Counted from the first letter of the stretch, positions 1 to 13,527 are shown. The stretch is 34,473 nucleotides of DNA from Kiritimatiellia bacterium (GCA_017450695.1 JAFSTA010000084.1:1-34473), one strand, 5' to 3'. Notes: generated from the letters alone by a model not told the origin. Program-made: numbers and translations.

Positions 1-361
1 CGGAAACCGCGAAATAGCCGGATTCGGGACAAGGAAGCGGAAAACCCAAGAAATGAGCGCGGACCTGCGTCCGCGCAGCCACCGCTTTATCCGGGAAACA
101 TCCTCACGTCAGCAAATTTTTCCGGATTTTCTACTTGACGGCATACTTGTCGCTTTTGCGGGGCGACAGAACGGAATGAAGCGGCAGGAGTGCCGCTTCC
201 CCGAATGCCTCGCGCAGAACTCGGAACTCTCTCTGCCGTCGGTTTTACCTGTCGCCTATCGCGTCCGTCCCTTATGTCCCGTCCGTCGCATCCGTCCCTT
301 CCCGCCGCCACTTGCCCGCTCCCCAAGGTGGCGTCAGCCCGAATTTTTTCAAATTTTCCTC

Positions 362-390
362 TTGTTACCGGCTTGGATTTATGGTAAAGT
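362..390 (+). promoter_or_regulatory. Sigma-70-type promoter for rplK operon
   Basis: TTGTTA at 362-367 and TAAAGT at 385-390 are separated by 17 bases. TGG directly before the -10 box gives an extended -10 (TGnTAAAGT). Expected transcription start is near 397, leaving a leader of about 130 bases before rplK. Position and quality make it the likely main promoter of the rplK-rpoC block. Confidence 0.65.
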
Positions 391-475
391 AACCGTTCCC
401 TTTCGTGTAGAAGTGTCATCTCGGATGGATGGCGCGGGGGGCGGGGTTTCCGTCTCCGCACGGAATGAATGAGGC

Positions 476-517
476 TGTGTTTTCGTTCGTACCGCTAGGG
501 AAAGCGGAAGAAACACA
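476..517 (+). promoter_or_regulatory. Leader stem-loop upstream of rplK
   Basis: TGTGTTT (476-482) can pair with AAACACA (511-517), and CCGCT (492-496) with AGCGG (503-507), giving a long imperfect hairpin that ends 13 bases before the rplK start. Ribosomal protein leaders in many bacteria carry autoregulatory structures. Whether this one binds L1, L10 or anything else cannot be told from the sequence. Confidence 0.35.
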
Positions 518-530
518 CAGAAAGGTACAC

Positions 531-962
531 ATGGCAAAAAAAGTCAAAGGCACCATTAAGTTGCAGATTCCCGCCGGCAAGGCGAATCCTGCACCTCCGG
601 TCGGTCCTGCATTGGGCGGCCAGGGCGTAAACATCATGCAGTTCTGCAAGGAGTTCAACGCCAAGACGTCGGGACCGGACAAGGCCGGTCTGGTCATCCC
701 CGTGATCATCACGGTTTACGCGGACCGCAGTTTCTCCCTCCAGTTCAAGAGCCCGCCGGCGTCGGTGCTGCTCAAGAAGATGGCTGGCGTGGAAAAGGGT
801 TCGGGTGTTCCGAACAAGACGAAGGTCGGCAAGGTCACGAGGGCCCAGCTGGAAGAGATCGTCAAGATTAAGAAAGCCGATTTGAACACCTCCGACGTGG
901 AAGCGGCGATCCGAATGCTCGCCGGCACCGCGCGGAACATGGGTATCGACATCGTCGATTAA
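531..962 (+). CDS. rplK: Large ribosomal subunit protein L11
   Basis: Cytoplasmic 50S protein that binds 23S rRNA in the GTPase-associated centre and contacts elongation factors. The 143-residue product has the usual family length (about 140) and the near-invariant N-terminal stretch [20 protein letters not shown] (residues 18-37). The C-terminal RNA-binding half includes the [15 protein letters not shown] region and the AGTARNMGI end. An in-frame extension to 429 exists but lies in the leader and looks non-coding; ATG 531 matches the family start MAKKVKG. It is first in the block, 15 bases before rplA, in the standard rplK-rplA-rplJ-rplL order. Confidence 0.98.
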   Translation: MAKKVKGTIKLQIPAGKANPAPPVGPALGGQGVNIMQFCKEFNAKTSGPDKAGLVIPVIITVYADRSFSLQFKSPPASVLLKKMAGVEKGSGVPNKTKVGKVTRAQLEEIVKIKKADLNTSDVEAAIRMLAGTARNMGIDIVD

Positions 963-977
963 TCAGGAGAACGGATC

Positions 978-1673
978 ATGATTAAACGTAGCAAGAAGTA
1001 TGTTGACACCCTGAAAAAGGCGCCGAAGAGCCCCGTGAGCCTCGAAGAGGCGATCAACTTCATCAAGGCGAACCCGGGCGCGAAGTTCGACGAGTCCGTC
1101 GATATTTCCCTCCGTCTCGGAGTCGATATCTCGAAAAGCGACCAGACGGTCCGCGGTTCCGTCAGCCTGCCGAACGGCACGGGCAAGACGGTGCGCGTGA
1201 TCGTGTTCGCCGCCGGCGACAAGGCCGACCAGGCCCAGGGCGCGGGCGCGGACGCGGTCGGGTACGAAGACCTGATCGAGAAGATCAAGGGCGGATGGCT
1301 GGATTTCGACGTCGCCATCGCGACACCGGACGCGATGAAGGAAGTCCGCAAGATCGCCCGCGTGCTCGGCCCCCGCGGCCTGATGCCGAACCCCAAGACG
1401 GGGACGGTGACGGACGACACGGCCGGCGCGGTCAAGGCCGCGAAGGCCGGTAAGGTCGATTTCCGCATGGACCGCACGGGCAACCTGTGCGTGATGTGCG
1501 GCAAGCGCAGCTTCGAGACGGGCAAGCTGGTCGAGAACATCCTCGCGATCGTCGAGGCGGTCAAGGCCGAGCGTCCGGCCTCCGCGAAGGGAACGTTCAT
1601 CCGTGCCGCGACCGTCAGTTCCACGATGGGCGTGGGCATCCAGGTCGTTCTCAAGGATGAGAAGGCGAAGTAA
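978..1673 (+). CDS. rplA: Large ribosomal subunit protein L1
   Basis: 50S protein of the L1 stalk, involved in release of deacylated tRNA; in E. coli it also represses its own operon by binding the leader mRNA. The 231-residue product has the normal length. The signature GPRGLMPNPKTGTVT lies near residues 130-145, and the C-terminal half carries FRMDRTGNLCVMCGKRSF. An AGGAGA ribosome-binding site precedes ATG 978. It follows rplK by 15 bases and precedes rplJ by 17, so the three are almost certainly cotranscribed. Confidence 0.98.
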   Translation: MIKRSKKYVDTLKKAPKSPVSLEEAINFIKANPGAKFDESVDISLRLGVDISKSDQTVRGSVSLPNGTGKTVRVIVFAAGDKADQAQGAGADAVGYEDLIEKIKGGWLDFDVAIATPDAMKEVRKIARVLGPRGLMPNPKTGTVTDDTAGAVKAAKAGKVDFRMDRTGNLCVMCGKRSFETGKLVENILAIVEAVKAERPASAKGTFIRAATVSSTMGVGIQVVLKDEKAK

Positions 1674-1690
1674 CGGAAGGAGACCAAACC

Positions 1691-2236
1691 ATGTCTGAAG
1701 AGAAAAAGATGGGCGCACAGAAAATGAGGAGCGAGAAGGTCTCTATCCTCGGCGAGATCATCGACCGGGTGAAGAACTCCGAGTTCTGTTTCGTGTTGAA
1801 TTACGGCGGCCTGAAGGTCGATGTGCTGACCGCCCTGCGCAAGGCGCTGAACGAGCAGCAGTCCCACCTGACGATCGTCAAGAACACCATTCTCGGCAAG
1901 GTCGCCAAGGAGCAGGGCTGGGATGACATCTCGGCAATGCTGACCGGACCGACCGCGATCGTGACCGGCAAGGGAGACGTCTCCGCCGTGGCGAAGATTC
2001 TCGTCGATTTCGACAAGAACAACGAGCAGGCGGGCGTCAAGGGCGCGAGCTTCGAGCAGAAGATCCTGTCCACGGAAGAGATCGTCGATCTCTCCAAACT
2101 CCCCGACAAGGACACGATGCGCGCCACGTTGCTCGGTACGCTCAATGCGCCGGCGCAGCAGTTCGTGCGTGTTCTCAACGCCTCCCTCCTCCAGGTCCTC
2201 TACGTCCTGCAGGCGAAGGCGGACAAGGAGCAGTAG
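1691..2236 (+). CDS. rplJ: Large ribosomal subunit protein L10
   Basis: Stalk base protein: the N-terminal domain binds 23S rRNA and L11, and the C-terminal helix anchors L7/L12 dimers. The product has 181 residues, slightly longer than the E. coli protein (about 165). Family features include the N-terminal KMRSEKVSILGEIIDRVKNS segment, KNTILGKVAKEQG, and LTGPTAIVTGKGDVSAVAKIL in the middle. The C-terminal tail FVRVLNASLLQVLYVLQAKAD is the amphipathic L7/L12-binding helix. AAGGAG precedes ATG 1691. A hairpin at 2249-2270 separates it from rplL, where the gap widens to 95 bases. Confidence 0.97.
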   Translation: MSEEKKMGAQKMRSEKVSILGEIIDRVKNSEFCFVLNYGGLKVDVLTALRKALNEQQSHLTIVKNTILGKVAKEQGWDDISAMLTGPTAIVTGKGDVSAVAKILVDFDKNNEQAGVKGASFEQKILSTEEIVDLSKLPDKDTMRATLLGTLNAPAQQFVRVLNASLLQVLYVLQAKADKEQ

Positions 2237-2247
2237 CCGTATGGATT

Positions 2248-2271
2248 TGCGCGGCATGAGTGTGCCGCGCA
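2248..2271 (+). promoter_or_regulatory. Hairpin between rplJ and rplL
   Basis: GCGCGGCA (2249-2256), loop TGAGTG, TGCCGCGC (2263-2270), plus a closing T-A pair, form a perfect 9-bp stem. No T-run follows, so it does not look like an intrinsic terminator. It may protect or process the message at the point where L7/L12 must be made in several-fold excess over L10. The core GCGGCA...TGCCGC recurs at 12171-12190. Confidence 0.5.
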
Positions 2272-2331
2272 TGTGTAAAACAACCCCCGCCGTGCGCAGG
2301 ACGCCGGCGGTTGCAAACAAGGATGCATGAA

Positions 2332-2703
2332 ATGACACAAGAAGAAGTGATTGAGTATCTGAGCGGATTGACCGTTCTCGACATCTCCAAACTCGTGAAG
2401 GCTCTCGAAGAGAAGTGGGGCGTTTCCGCCGCCGCTCCTGTGGCCGTCGCCGCCGCCGGCGCCGCCGCCGCTGCCCCCGCAGCGGAAGAGAAGACCGAGT
2501 TCGACGTCATCCTCGCCAGCTTCGGCGCGAACAAGATCGATGTGATCAAGGTCGTCCGCGCGATCACCGGCCTGGGACTGAAGGATGCCAAGGATCTGGT
2601 AGAAGGCGCTCCGAAACCGATCAAGCAGGGCGTCAGCAAGGAAGAGGCCGAGAAGGTCAAGGCCGATCTCGAAAAGGCCGGCGCCAAGGTCGAACTCAAG
2701 TAG
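2332..2703 (+). CDS. rplL: Large ribosomal subunit protein L7/L12
   Basis: Multicopy stalk protein that recruits translational GTPases. The product has 123 residues, typical for the family. The N-terminal dimerisation region ([19 protein letters not shown]) is followed by an Ala-rich hinge (residues about 35-52). The C-terminal factor-binding domain contains [32 protein letters not shown] and [24 protein letters not shown] chose ATG 2332 because AAGGA ends 8 bases upstream. ATG 2323 in the same frame would add only three residues and overlaps that ribosome-binding site. Confidence 0.97.
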   Translation: MTQEEVIEYLSGLTVLDISKLVKALEEKWGVSAAAPVAVAAAGAAAAAPAAEEKTEFDVILASFGANKIDVIKVVRAITGLGLKDAKDLVEGAPKPIKQGVSKEEAEKVKADLEKAGAKVELK

Positions 2704-2969
2704 TTCACCCTGTGTTCAGACGCAGCGAGCCGGGCGGGAGCAGTCCCGTCCGGCTTGGTACGCCTGAACGACCCGACACAACCCTGCGGACGGTAGTCCG
2801 CAAGTTCCGAAGTATGAACCAGTTAACAAAGTGGCCGCTTACCACACTTCCGTTCACAACCGGGACAGGAACCCTTGCGGTTCACCTTTAATTCTCACGG
2901 GGACGCCGCGTCCCCTACTCATCAAACACAGGCGTGCCAAAGGCACCGCCGAAAAAAGGTAGGCATCGA
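2704..2969 (+). other. rplL-rpoB spacer with three strong hairpins
   Basis: No gene is visible. (1) AGCCGGGCGGGA (2728-2739), loop GCAG, TCCCGTCCGGCT (2744-2755) is a 12-bp stem with one G-U pair; GTTCAG (2714-2719) and CTGAAC (2764-2769) can close an outer stem. (2) TGCGGAC (2785-2791), loop GGTA, GTCCGCA (2796-2802). (3) GGGGACG (2899-2905), loop CCG, CGTCCCC (2909-2915). None has a following T-run. In E. coli the same spacer holds a partial terminator and an RNase III site that set the ratio of ribosomal protein to RNAP subunits; a similar role here is inferred from position. Confidence 0.6.
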
Positions 2970-6893
<3,924 letters not shown>

Positions 6894-6920
6894 AAACAAC
6901 CTTTTGCAATAGGAGAAAAA

Positions 6921-9900
6921 ATGGTTAATCCTTACGCAGTCAAAGAAATGATGGGCATGCGCCCTGACGTCGGTTCTCAGTATGACGTCGTCAGCATCAA
7001 GCTGGCGGCGCCGGAGACCATCCGCGCTTGGTCGAAGGGCGAAGTCAAGAACCCGGAGACGATCAACTACCGGACCTACCGCCCCGAGCGCGACGGGTTG
7101 TTCTGCGAACGCATTTTCGGACCGACCCACGACTGGGAATGCGCCTGCGGCAAGTACAAGCGCATCAAGCACAAGGGCGTGATCTGCGACCGTTGCGGCG
7201 TCGAGGTGACGGTTTCCCGCGTGCGCCGTCAGCGCATGGGACACATCGAACTGGCCGTTCCGGTTTCGCACATCTGGTTCTTCAAATGCACACCGACCCG
7301 GATCGGTCTTGTGCTGGACAAGACCGCCGCCGACCTGGAACGCGTCCTGTACTACGAGGACTACATGGTCATCGAGCCGGGCGACACCCCGCTGCAGTAC
7401 ATGCAGCTGCTCACCGAGCAGGAGTATCGCGATGCGCTGGAGAAGTACGGCGAGAATTTCGAGGCGAAGATGGGCGCGGAGGCCGTTAAGTTCTGCCTCG
7501 CCCATGTCGATCTGGAACAGCTCAAGCAGGATCTCGAAGAGGAGATCGAGAACACGCGCAGCAAGCAGACGCGCAAAAAGATCACCAAGCGCATGAAGGT
7601 GTGCGAGGGATTCCGCCTGAGCGGCGCCAAGCCCGAATGGATGATTCTCGACTGCCTGCCCGTGATCCCGCCGGAACTTCGTCCGCTCGTTCCGCTGGAA
7701 GGCGGCAAGTTCGCGACCTCGGACCTGAACGACCTCTACCGCCGCGTGATCAACCGCAACAACCGCCTGAAGAACCTGCTCTCGCTGAAGACGCCGGATG
7801 TGATCATCCGCAACGAGAAGCGCATGCTGCAGGAAGCGGTCGATGCGGTCTTCGACAACGGCCGCCACGGCCGCGCGGTGGCTGGCGCCGGAAACCGTCC
7901 GCTCAAGTCCCTCAGCGACATGCTCAAGGGCAAGACCGGCCGTTTCCGCCAGAACCTGCTCGGAAAACGCGTCGATTACTCGGGACGCTCCGTGATCGTC
8001 GTCGGGCCGAACCTGAAGATCTACCAGTGCGGTTTGCCGAAGAAGATGGCGATGGTGCTCTTCGAGCCGTTCATCATCCGCCGCCTGAAGGAGAAGGGGC
8101 TGTGCCACACGGTCCGTACCGCGCGCAAGATGATCGAGCGTCACGACGAACAGGTCTGGGACATTCTGGAAGAGGTGACCAAGGGTAAGACCGTCATGCT
8201 CAACCGCGCCCCTACCCTGCACCGTCTGTCGATCCAGTCGTTCGAACCCGTCCTGATCGAGGGCGAGGCGATCCGCCTCCACCCGATGGTCTGCACGCCG
8301 TTCAACGCGGACTTCGACGGCGACCAGATGGCTGTACACGTGCCGCTGTCGGTGGAAGCCCAGCTGGAAAGCCGCTTGATGATGCTGGCGTCCAGCTCGA
8401 TCTTCTCTCCGGCCTCGGGTAACTCCATCGTCACGCCGACGCAGGACATCTGCCTGGGTATCTACTACCTGACGATGCCCAGCCAGCAGGACAAGATGAA
8501 CCACCGCGTTGCCGGGAAAGACCGCGCGACCAACGAGCACCTGCCGCTGTTCAACGACTACAACGACGTGAACTTCGCGTGGGATGACGGCTCCGTCAAT
8601 CTTCACACCCGCATCCGTTTCCGCAACCCCGACTACGGGATTCCGGGACGCAAGTGCGGCGATCCGACGGTGCGCGTGTTGGAAACGACCGTCGGCCGCG
8701 TGATCTTCAACGAGATCTGGCCGGAGGAACTCGGCTTCATCAACGAGAAGATTGACAAGTCCATGCTGGGCAAGCTCATCCTGCAGTGCCATGCGGCGGC
8801 GGGACACGCCCGCACGATCGTCACGCTGGACAAACTGAAGGATCTCGGCTACAAGCACGCCTGCATGGCGGGTGTCTCCATGGGCCTGAAGGACATGATC
8901 CGTCCGAAGACGAAGGAGGCGATCATCCGCCAGGCCAATGCGGAAGTCGCCAAGATCGACAGCCAGTTCCAGACCGGTGTCATCACCGAAGGCGAACGCC
9001 ACAACAAGATCGTCGATGTGTGGTCCGCCGCAACGGAAAAGGTTTCGGACGAACTCTACACGACCATCGACCAGAACGTCACCCCGGAAGTTCCCAACCC
9101 GACGGAAACGAACCCGGTGTACATGATGCTGGACGCGAAGGCTCGTGGTTCGAAACTGCAGATCCGTCAGCTCGCCGGTATGCGCGGACTGATGGCGAAC
9201 CCCAGCGGCGAAATTATCGAGCGCCCGATCACCGCATCCTTCCGCGAAGGCCTCTCCGTGTTGGAATACTTCATCTCCACGCACGGTGCCCGTAAAGGTT
9301 TGGCCGACACGGCTTTGAAGACGGCTGACGCGGGATACCTCACCCGTAAGCTGGTCGATGTCTCCCAGGACGTGATCATTACCATCCAGGACTGCAACAC
9401 CGTCAACGGCATCTGCGTCGAGGCGATCCAGGAAGGCGACGAAACGACCGTTTCGCTGCGTTCCCGCGTCTTGGGCCGTACCGCCCTGAACGACATTCTC
9501 GATCCCGCGAACGGCACACTGCTCGTCCGCGCGAATGACGAGATCGACGAGGCCGCCTGCGACAAGCTGGAGAGGGCGGGCATCGAATCGGTCTGGATTC
9601 GTTCCGGCCTGACCTGCGACGCCCCGCACGGCATGTGTGCGAAATGCTACGGGCGCGACCTTTCGACCGGTCATACGGTCGAGATCGGAACCGCCGTCGG
9701 CATCATCGCCGCGCAGTCCATCGGCGAACCCGGCACTCAGTTGACGATGCGTACCTTCCACATCGGCGGTACCGCCAACGCGGCAGCGAAGGTTCCGGAA
9801 ATCGTCCTGCGCAAGCTCCAGAACGAAGACGAGAAGAAACCGATCAAGCGCTTCATGAAGTACGTCGATCTCCGTGTCGTCGTGAACGAGGAAGGCAACA

Positions 9901-11234
9901 CGGTCGTGCTGAACAAGAATGGCCAGTTGCAGATCGTGGACAACGCCGGCAACGAGCTGGAATCCTTCTCGCTGCAGATCGGCACGAACCTCCTCTTCGG
10001 CGAAGGGCAGGAAGTCCATATCGGCGACAAGGTCGCGGTTTGGGACCCGCACTCCATCCCGGTCCTCACGGAAAATCCCGGTCTCGTCAAGTTCGACGAC
10101 TTCGTGGAAGACGTTTCCGTGCGCAGCGACCAGGATCTGGACACCGGCGTTACCACGCTGATCGTTCTGGAAACCAAGGAAGACCTCCACCCGCAAATCA
10201 GTATCGTGGATCCCTCCGACCAGAAGAAGGTCTTGGGCATGTACCTGATTCCTGCCGGCGCGGTCGTCATGGTGAAGGAAGGCCAGAAGGTCACCCAGGG
10301 CATGATGCTCGCGAAGACGCCGCGTAAAGAAGCGAAGACCCGTGACATCACGGGCGGTCTGCCGCGCGTCTCCGAACTCTTCGAAGCCCGCACGCCGAAA
10401 GATCCCGCCGAAATCTCGCGGATTGACGGTGTGGTCAGCTTCGGCGAACGCCAGCATGGCCGTCGCAGCGTCATCATCAAGGATCCGGCCTCCAATTCCG
10501 AGGACGTCCACCTGATTCCGATGAGCAAGCAGGTTGTCGTCTTCCCCGGTGACCAGGTCAAGAAGGGACAGCAGCTGACGGAAGGCTCGATCATCCCGCA
10601 GGAGATTCTCTCCGTCTGCGGACCGCAGGAATTGCAGAACTACCTCGTCAACGAGGTGCAGCAAGTCTATCGTCTGCAGGGTGTGAATATCAACGATAAG
10701 CACATCGAGATCATCGTGCGCCAGATGCTCCGCAAAGTCACGATCACCAATCCCGGTGACACGGAATTCCTGTGGGGCGAGCAGATCACGCGCCAGAAGT
10801 TCCTCGAAGTCAACGAGGAGATCACCGCCGAAGGAAAACGCCCGGCAGAAGCGCAACCCGCCCTGCTCGGTATCACCAAGGCCGCGTTGGAGACGGACAG
10901 CTTCATCTCCGCCGCATCCTTCCAGGATACGACGCGTGTGTTGACGGACGCCGCCACGACGGGCCGCGTGGACGAACTGCGTGGATTCAAAGAGAACGTC
11001 ATTCTCGGTCACCTGATTCCCGGTGGAACCGGTTTCCCGCTCCATCGCCATATCAAGCTCGTCCCGTTGGCCGAGCCGATCAGCGAAGAGGAGATGGAGA
11101 AGCTGCGTCAGGAGGCGAATGCCTCCGACGAGTTGTCCGGCAACAGCCTCAGCAACATTCAGGATCCGATTGACGAAAAGGATAATGAACCGGAAGAGGC
11201 GTTCCCGATTGTCGTGTCCTCCGACGAAGAATAA
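6921..11234 (+). CDS. rpoC: RNA polymerase beta' subunit
   Basis: Partner of beta; carries the active-site magnesium loop. The 1437-residue product is close to the E. coli length (1407). The N-terminal zinc finger uses C74, C76, C89 and C92 ([19 protein letters not shown]). The catalytic loop [10 protein letters not shown] is at residues 462-471, with D464, D466 and D468. The second zinc site uses C825 (IQDCNT), C899, C906 and C909 ([11 protein letters not shown]). [14 protein letters not shown] and the bridge/trigger-helix region ([17 protein letters not shown]) are intact. AGGAGA precedes ATG 6921. The acidic C-terminus ends 21 bases before a strong terminator that closes the operon. Confidence 0.98.
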   Translation: MVNPYAVKEMMGMRPDVGSQYDVVSIKLAAPETIRAWSKGEVKNPETINYRTYRPERDGLFCERIFGPTHDWECACGKYKRIKHKGVICDRCGVEVTVSRVRRQRMGHIELAVPVSHIWFFKCTPTRIGLVLDKTAADLERVLYYEDYMVIEPGDTPLQYMQLLTEQEYRDALEKYGENFEAKMGAEAVKFCLAHVDLEQLKQDLEEEIENTRSKQTRKKITKRMKVCEGFRLSGAKPEWMILDCLPVIPPELRPLVPLEGGKFATSDLNDLYRRVINRNNRLKNLLSLKTPDVIIRNEKRMLQEAVDAVFDNGRHGRAVAGAGNRPLKSLSDMLKGKTGRFRQNLLGKRVDYSGRSVIVVGPNLKIYQCGLPKKMAMVLFEPFIIRRLKEKGLCHTVRTARKMIERHDEQVWDILEEVTKGKTVMLNRAPTLHRLSIQSFEPVLIEGEAIRLHPMVCTPFNADFDGDQMAVHVPLSVEAQLESRLMMLASSSIFSPASGNSIVTPTQDICLGIYYLTMPSQQDKMNHRVAGKDRATNEHLPLFNDYNDVNFAWDDGSVNLHTRIRFRNPDYGIPGRKCGDPTVRVLETTVGRVIFNEIWPEELGFINEKIDKSMLGKLILQCHAAAGHARTIVTLDKLKDLGYKHACMAGVSMGLKDMIRPKTKEAIIRQANAEVAKIDSQFQTGVITEGERHNKIVDVWSAATEKVSDELYTTIDQNVTPEVPNPTETNPVYMMLDAKARGSKLQIRQLAGMRGLMANPSGEIIERPITASFREGLSVLEYFISTHGARKGLADTALKTADAGYLTRKLVDVSQDVIITIQDCNTVNGICVEAIQEGDETTVSLRSRVLGRTALNDILDPANGTLLVRANDEIDEAACDKLERAGIESVWIRSGLTCDAPHGMCAKCYGRDLSTGHTVEIGTAVGIIAAQSIGEPGTQLTMRTFHIGGTANAAAKVPEIVLRKLQNEDEKKPIKRFMKYVDLRVVVNEEGNTVVLNKNGQLQIVDNAGNELESFSLQIGTNLLFGEGQEVHIGDKVAVWDPHSIPVLTENPGLVKFDDFVEDVSVRSDQDLDTGVTTLIVLETKEDLHPQISIVDPSDQKKVLGMYLIPAGAVVMVKEGQKVTQGMMLAKTPRKEAKTRDITGGLPRVSELFEARTPKDPAEISRIDGVVSFGERQHGRRSVIIKDPASNSEDVHLIPMSKQVVVFPGDQVKKGQQLTEGSIIPQEILSVCGPQELQNYLVNEVQQVYRLQGVNINDKHIEIIVRQMLRKVTITNPGDTEFLWGEQITRQKFLEVNEEITAEGKRPAEAQPALLGITKAALETDSFISAASFQDTTRVLTDAATTGRVDELRGFKENVILGHLIPGGTGFPLHRHIKLVPLAEPISEEEMEKLRQEANASDELSGNSLSNIQDPIDEKDNEPEEAFPIVVSSDEE

Positions 11235-11255
11235 CCGGCGGCATCCCGACAATGC

Positions 11256-11297
11256 AAAGAGGGGCTTTGCTTTGGCAAAGCCCCTCTTTTTGTTTTT
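11256..11297 (+). terminator. Intrinsic terminator of rpoC
   Basis: AAAGAGGGGCTTTGC (11256-11270), loop TTTG, and GCAAAGCCCCTCTTT (11275-11289) form a perfect 15-bp stem followed by TTGTTTTT. This is a textbook rho-independent terminator for the rplK-rpoC transcript. It is the only strong one found in the window. Confidence 0.93.
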
Positions 11298-11313
11298 CAT
11301 GTTGCCCCAATTC

Positions 11314-11322
11314 TGATACAAT
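11314..11322 (+). promoter_or_regulatory. Extended -10 promoter for the GDPD gene
   Basis: TGATACAAT is an extended -10 element (TGn followed by TACAAT at 11317-11322). The -35 position holds only a weak TTTTCA (11294-11299, 17-base spacing). It lies directly after the rpoC terminator and about 40 bases before the start codon. Confidence 0.5.
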
Positions 11323-11362
11323 GTCAACCGATTTGTTCACTTCCCACTACGAGGTATCTGTC

Positions 11363-12154
11363 ATGAAAGTCGCTTCACTCATTTTGTCTCTTCTCTGTTC
11401 AACCGTCCCCTTGCTTGCGGAAATGCCGACTCGCGGCATCTGCGCACATCGGGGGGACAACGCCTGTTTCCCGGAAAACACCGTCCCCGCCTTTCTCTCG
11501 GCGGCCGAAAAACATGCCGCGATGGTCGAGATGGACGTCAAGCGTTGCAAAACAGGCGAATTGATCATCCTTCACGACGGAACCGTGGATCGGACAACCA
11601 ACGGAAAAGGGAAAGTCTCCGACCTGACATTTGACCAGCTCCGTTCCTTGGACGCGGGCGTGAAGAAAGACCCGAAATTTGCCGGAACCAAAATCCCGAC
11701 TTTCGATGAGGCGATCGACTGCCTTCCCAAGGATGGCATCTGGATCAATGTACATTGCTCCGCCGACGTGACAGTCGAAGTCGCCGAGAAAATCCGGCAG
11801 AAGGGACGCCTTCATCAAGCCTTTATCGCCAGTTCCCTTTCCGCCCTGGCAAAAGCGAAGAAAGCCGTCCCGGAACTCCTTACCTGCAACATGAGCCGTC
11901 CCGGCAAATGGGGAAAATCGTGGCCGGCCGAACTCAGCCTGAAGTACGCGACAGACACCGTGGAGAACAAGTGCGATTTCCTCCAGCTGATCGTTCCCTG
12001 CGAGGAATCCCATACCAAACTTCTGCACGATGCCAAAGTCAAGGTAAACTACTTCAAATGCGATGCACCAGACCGCATCCCGAAACTACGGAAAATGGGT
12101 GTCGATTTTATCCTGACCGATCAGCTGGACAGAATGATGGGCGCCGACCGCTAG
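11363..12154 (+). CDS. Secreted glycerophosphodiester phosphodiesterase family protein
   Basis: Probable exported GDPD-fold phosphodiesterase that hydrolyses glycerophosphodiesters to glycerol-3-phosphate and an alcohol. The 263-residue product starts with a signal peptide (MKVASLILSLLCSTVPLLAE). The catalytic set looks complete: H29-R30 in ICAHRGDNACFPENT, E56 and D58 in EMDVK, and H71-D72 in ILHDGTVDRTTNGKG. The C-terminal GVDFILTDQLD matches the usual family end. GAGGT sits 7 bases before ATG 11363; the frame extends upstream into the terminator and that part is not coding. It is a single-gene unit convergent with the metallophosphoesterase gene. Substrate is not known. Confidence 0.88.
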   Translation: MKVASLILSLLCSTVPLLAEMPTRGICAHRGDNACFPENTVPAFLSAAEKHAAMVEMDVKRCKTGELIILHDGTVDRTTNGKGKVSDLTFDQLRSLDAGVKKDPKFAGTKIPTFDEAIDCLPKDGIWINVHCSADVTVEVAEKIRQKGRLHQAFIASSLSALAKAKKAVPELLTCNMSRPGKWGKSWPAELSLKYATDTVENKCDFLQLIVPCEESHTKLLHDAKVKVNYFKCDAPDRIPKLRKMGVDFILTDQLDRMMGADR

Positions 12155-12170
12155 CGGCTGGCGGCTGGTT

Positions 12171-12190
12171 GTGCGGCATACATGCCGCAC
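12171..12190. repeat. Perfect 9-bp palindrome between convergent genes
   Basis: GTGCGGCAT (12171-12179), AC, ATGCCGCAC (12182-12190). It lies 16 bases after the GDPD stop and 38 bases before the end of the opposing gene, so it could limit read-through in both directions. No T-run follows on either strand, so a standard terminator is doubtful. Confidence 0.6.
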
Positions 12191-12228
12191 CACAAAAAAA
12201 CCGCAACGCCTCTCAGCTTCCCCGCATC

Positions 12229-13488
12229 TCAGCTCTTCCCCGCCACTTCCTTCTGCGCCAGCACCTTACCGTCGGGAGAAAGCAACTTCACGGTCAATGT
12301 ATTCCCCTGAATCGTGCAGTGCGTCAGCGTCGGAAGGGACCATTGGCGTGTCGTCGTCAGGTTATTGCCGCCGCCGATGACCATCGGATAGGGGCGTTCG
12401 GGACGCGCGTCGTCGCAAGCCCAGTTGTGCAGATGCGCACCCAGCAACAACGTGACGCCCGCGTTCTCCAAGACGGCGTGGAGTTTGCGCACTCTGGGCA
12501 ACCGCTGACTCCAAATCCTTCCGCTCCCGCAAACACCGTCGGGCGGGATGTGCATGAAAACGACGCGGAACTTCGCATCTTTCCATGCCGGCGAGGAGAC
12601 CTCCTCGGCCAGCCATTGCGTCTGGTGCGCAATGTAATGCTCGAAATCGACCAGGCCCGAATACTCCTTGTGGTCGTCGGCCTTGTCCTCGCCCGTATCG
12701 ACAAAGACGAACCGGGCGTTTCCCAGCGTGACCGCGCCGTAGTAATGCCCGTTCTGAAGGGCGACATAGTCGCGCAAATGGCGGGCGAACTTGCCGCGTG
12801 TCTCGTGATTCCCGCGCAGGTACCACATGGGCGCACGGGTCTGGCGCGCCACATACGCGAGCGGAGCCATCAGGCATTTGCAGACGCCCGGTTCGTCATC
12901 GATGTGGTTCATGATGTCTCCATTGAAAACCGTGAAGGAAAGCGCCCCCTCAAGACGCTTGCAGAGCGCCGGATAAATCTCCAGCTTGTTGTGTACATCG
13001 TTGAACATCGCGAAGGAAATCGTTCCATCGGCCGGCACCACCGCATTGATCTCTCCCTCGTAAACAGCCTCCTCGGCGGAACGGACCACGCGATACGGTC
13101 CAAAGGACGTGAACGCGCGGCTTCGCACCCGGTAACGAAACGGCTTCGCGGGCGAATATCCCGAAACGGTGATCTTGTGAATGCGGTCGCAAGCATCGAC
13201 CAGTAACCCGTCGCGTTCGTTCCAGGCGCGTTTCCAGGTCTCTCCGTCGTCCTGGCTCCATTCCACCCAACCTTCCGCCTCTTTCGAGGTCATCCAGACC
13301 AACCCCACTTCCGTCTCGCTGATCAACTGGACATGCGGTTTCACGCAGATCAAGTGATCCGGGTCCAGCATCTCTCCCACTTCGACTACGTCAGTCTTTT
13401 CAGCCGGAGGCGGCGTCTGCCCTTCCAGCTTGATCGTCGAAGCGATGGTTGCCCCCATCGAGGCCATCAAAAACTCACGTCTCTTCAT
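12229..13488 (-). CDS. Tat-type exported metallophosphoesterase with N-terminal FN3-like domain
   Basis: Calcineurin-like phosphoesterase of purple-acid-phosphatase type; 419 residues. The N-terminus MKRREFLMASMGATIAS has a twin-arginine look. Residues about 50-125 resemble the fibronectin-III-like domain often found ahead of such enzymes. Metal ligands are visible in order: D164 and H166 (FNDVH), G190-D191 (NGD), GNHE at 226-229, H313 (FMHIPPDG) and the GAHLH motif at 350-354. ATG 13488 is chosen because GGAGAGGAG precedes it; an in-frame upstream extension would mask the Tat-like signal. It is last in the ychF-led leftward run, 39 bases after the lipoprotein gene. Substrate unknown; a phosphate-ester or phosphoglycan role is inference. 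Confidence 0.88.
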   Translation of the reverse strand: MKRREFLMASMGATIASTIKLEGQTPPPAEKTDVVEVGEMLDPDHLICVKPHVQLISETEVGLVWMTSKEAEGWVEWSQDDGETWKRAWNERDGLLVDACDRIHKITVSGYSPAKPFRYRVRSRAFTSFGPYRVVRSAEEAVYEGEINAVVPADGTISFAMFNDVHNKLEIYPALCKRLEGALSFTVFNGDIMNHIDDEPGVCKCLMAPLAYVARQTRAPMWYLRGNHETRGKFARHLRDYVALQNGHYYGAVTLGNARFVFVDTGEDKADDHKEYSGLVDFEHYIAHQTQWLAEEVSSPAWKDAKFRVVFMHIPPDGVCGSGRIWSQRLPRVRKLHAVLENAGVTLLLGAHLHNWACDDARPERPYPMVIGGGNNLTTTRQWSLPTLTHCTIQGNTLTVKLLSPDGKVLAQKEVAGKS

Positions 13489-13527
13489 TTGAACTCCTCT
13501 CCATACCTGCCGCGACACGACCGCCCC

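Larger units (their letters stand above)
1..530. other. Gene-free upstream and leader region of the ribosomal/RNAP operon
   Basis: I see no convincing gene here; the open frames are low-complexity and lack family motifs. It holds a perfect hairpin at 57-76 (GCGCGGAC, loop CTGC, GTCCGCGC), a stretch at about 261-301 built from repeated GTCCGTCCC/CATCCGTCCC words, a promoter at 362-390 and a leader stem-loop at 476-517. The secE-nusG pair that commonly precedes rplK is absent from these 530 bases. Confidence 0.75.

Noticed and set aside
53-472. 139-codon frame upstream of rplK
   Set aside because: It runs through the rplK promoter and leader and through low-complexity repeats; no family motifs.
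11755-13206. Forward frame of 483 codons across the GDPD end and metallophosphoesterase
   Set aside because: It spans two convergent real genes and a palindrome; no motif or start site supports it.
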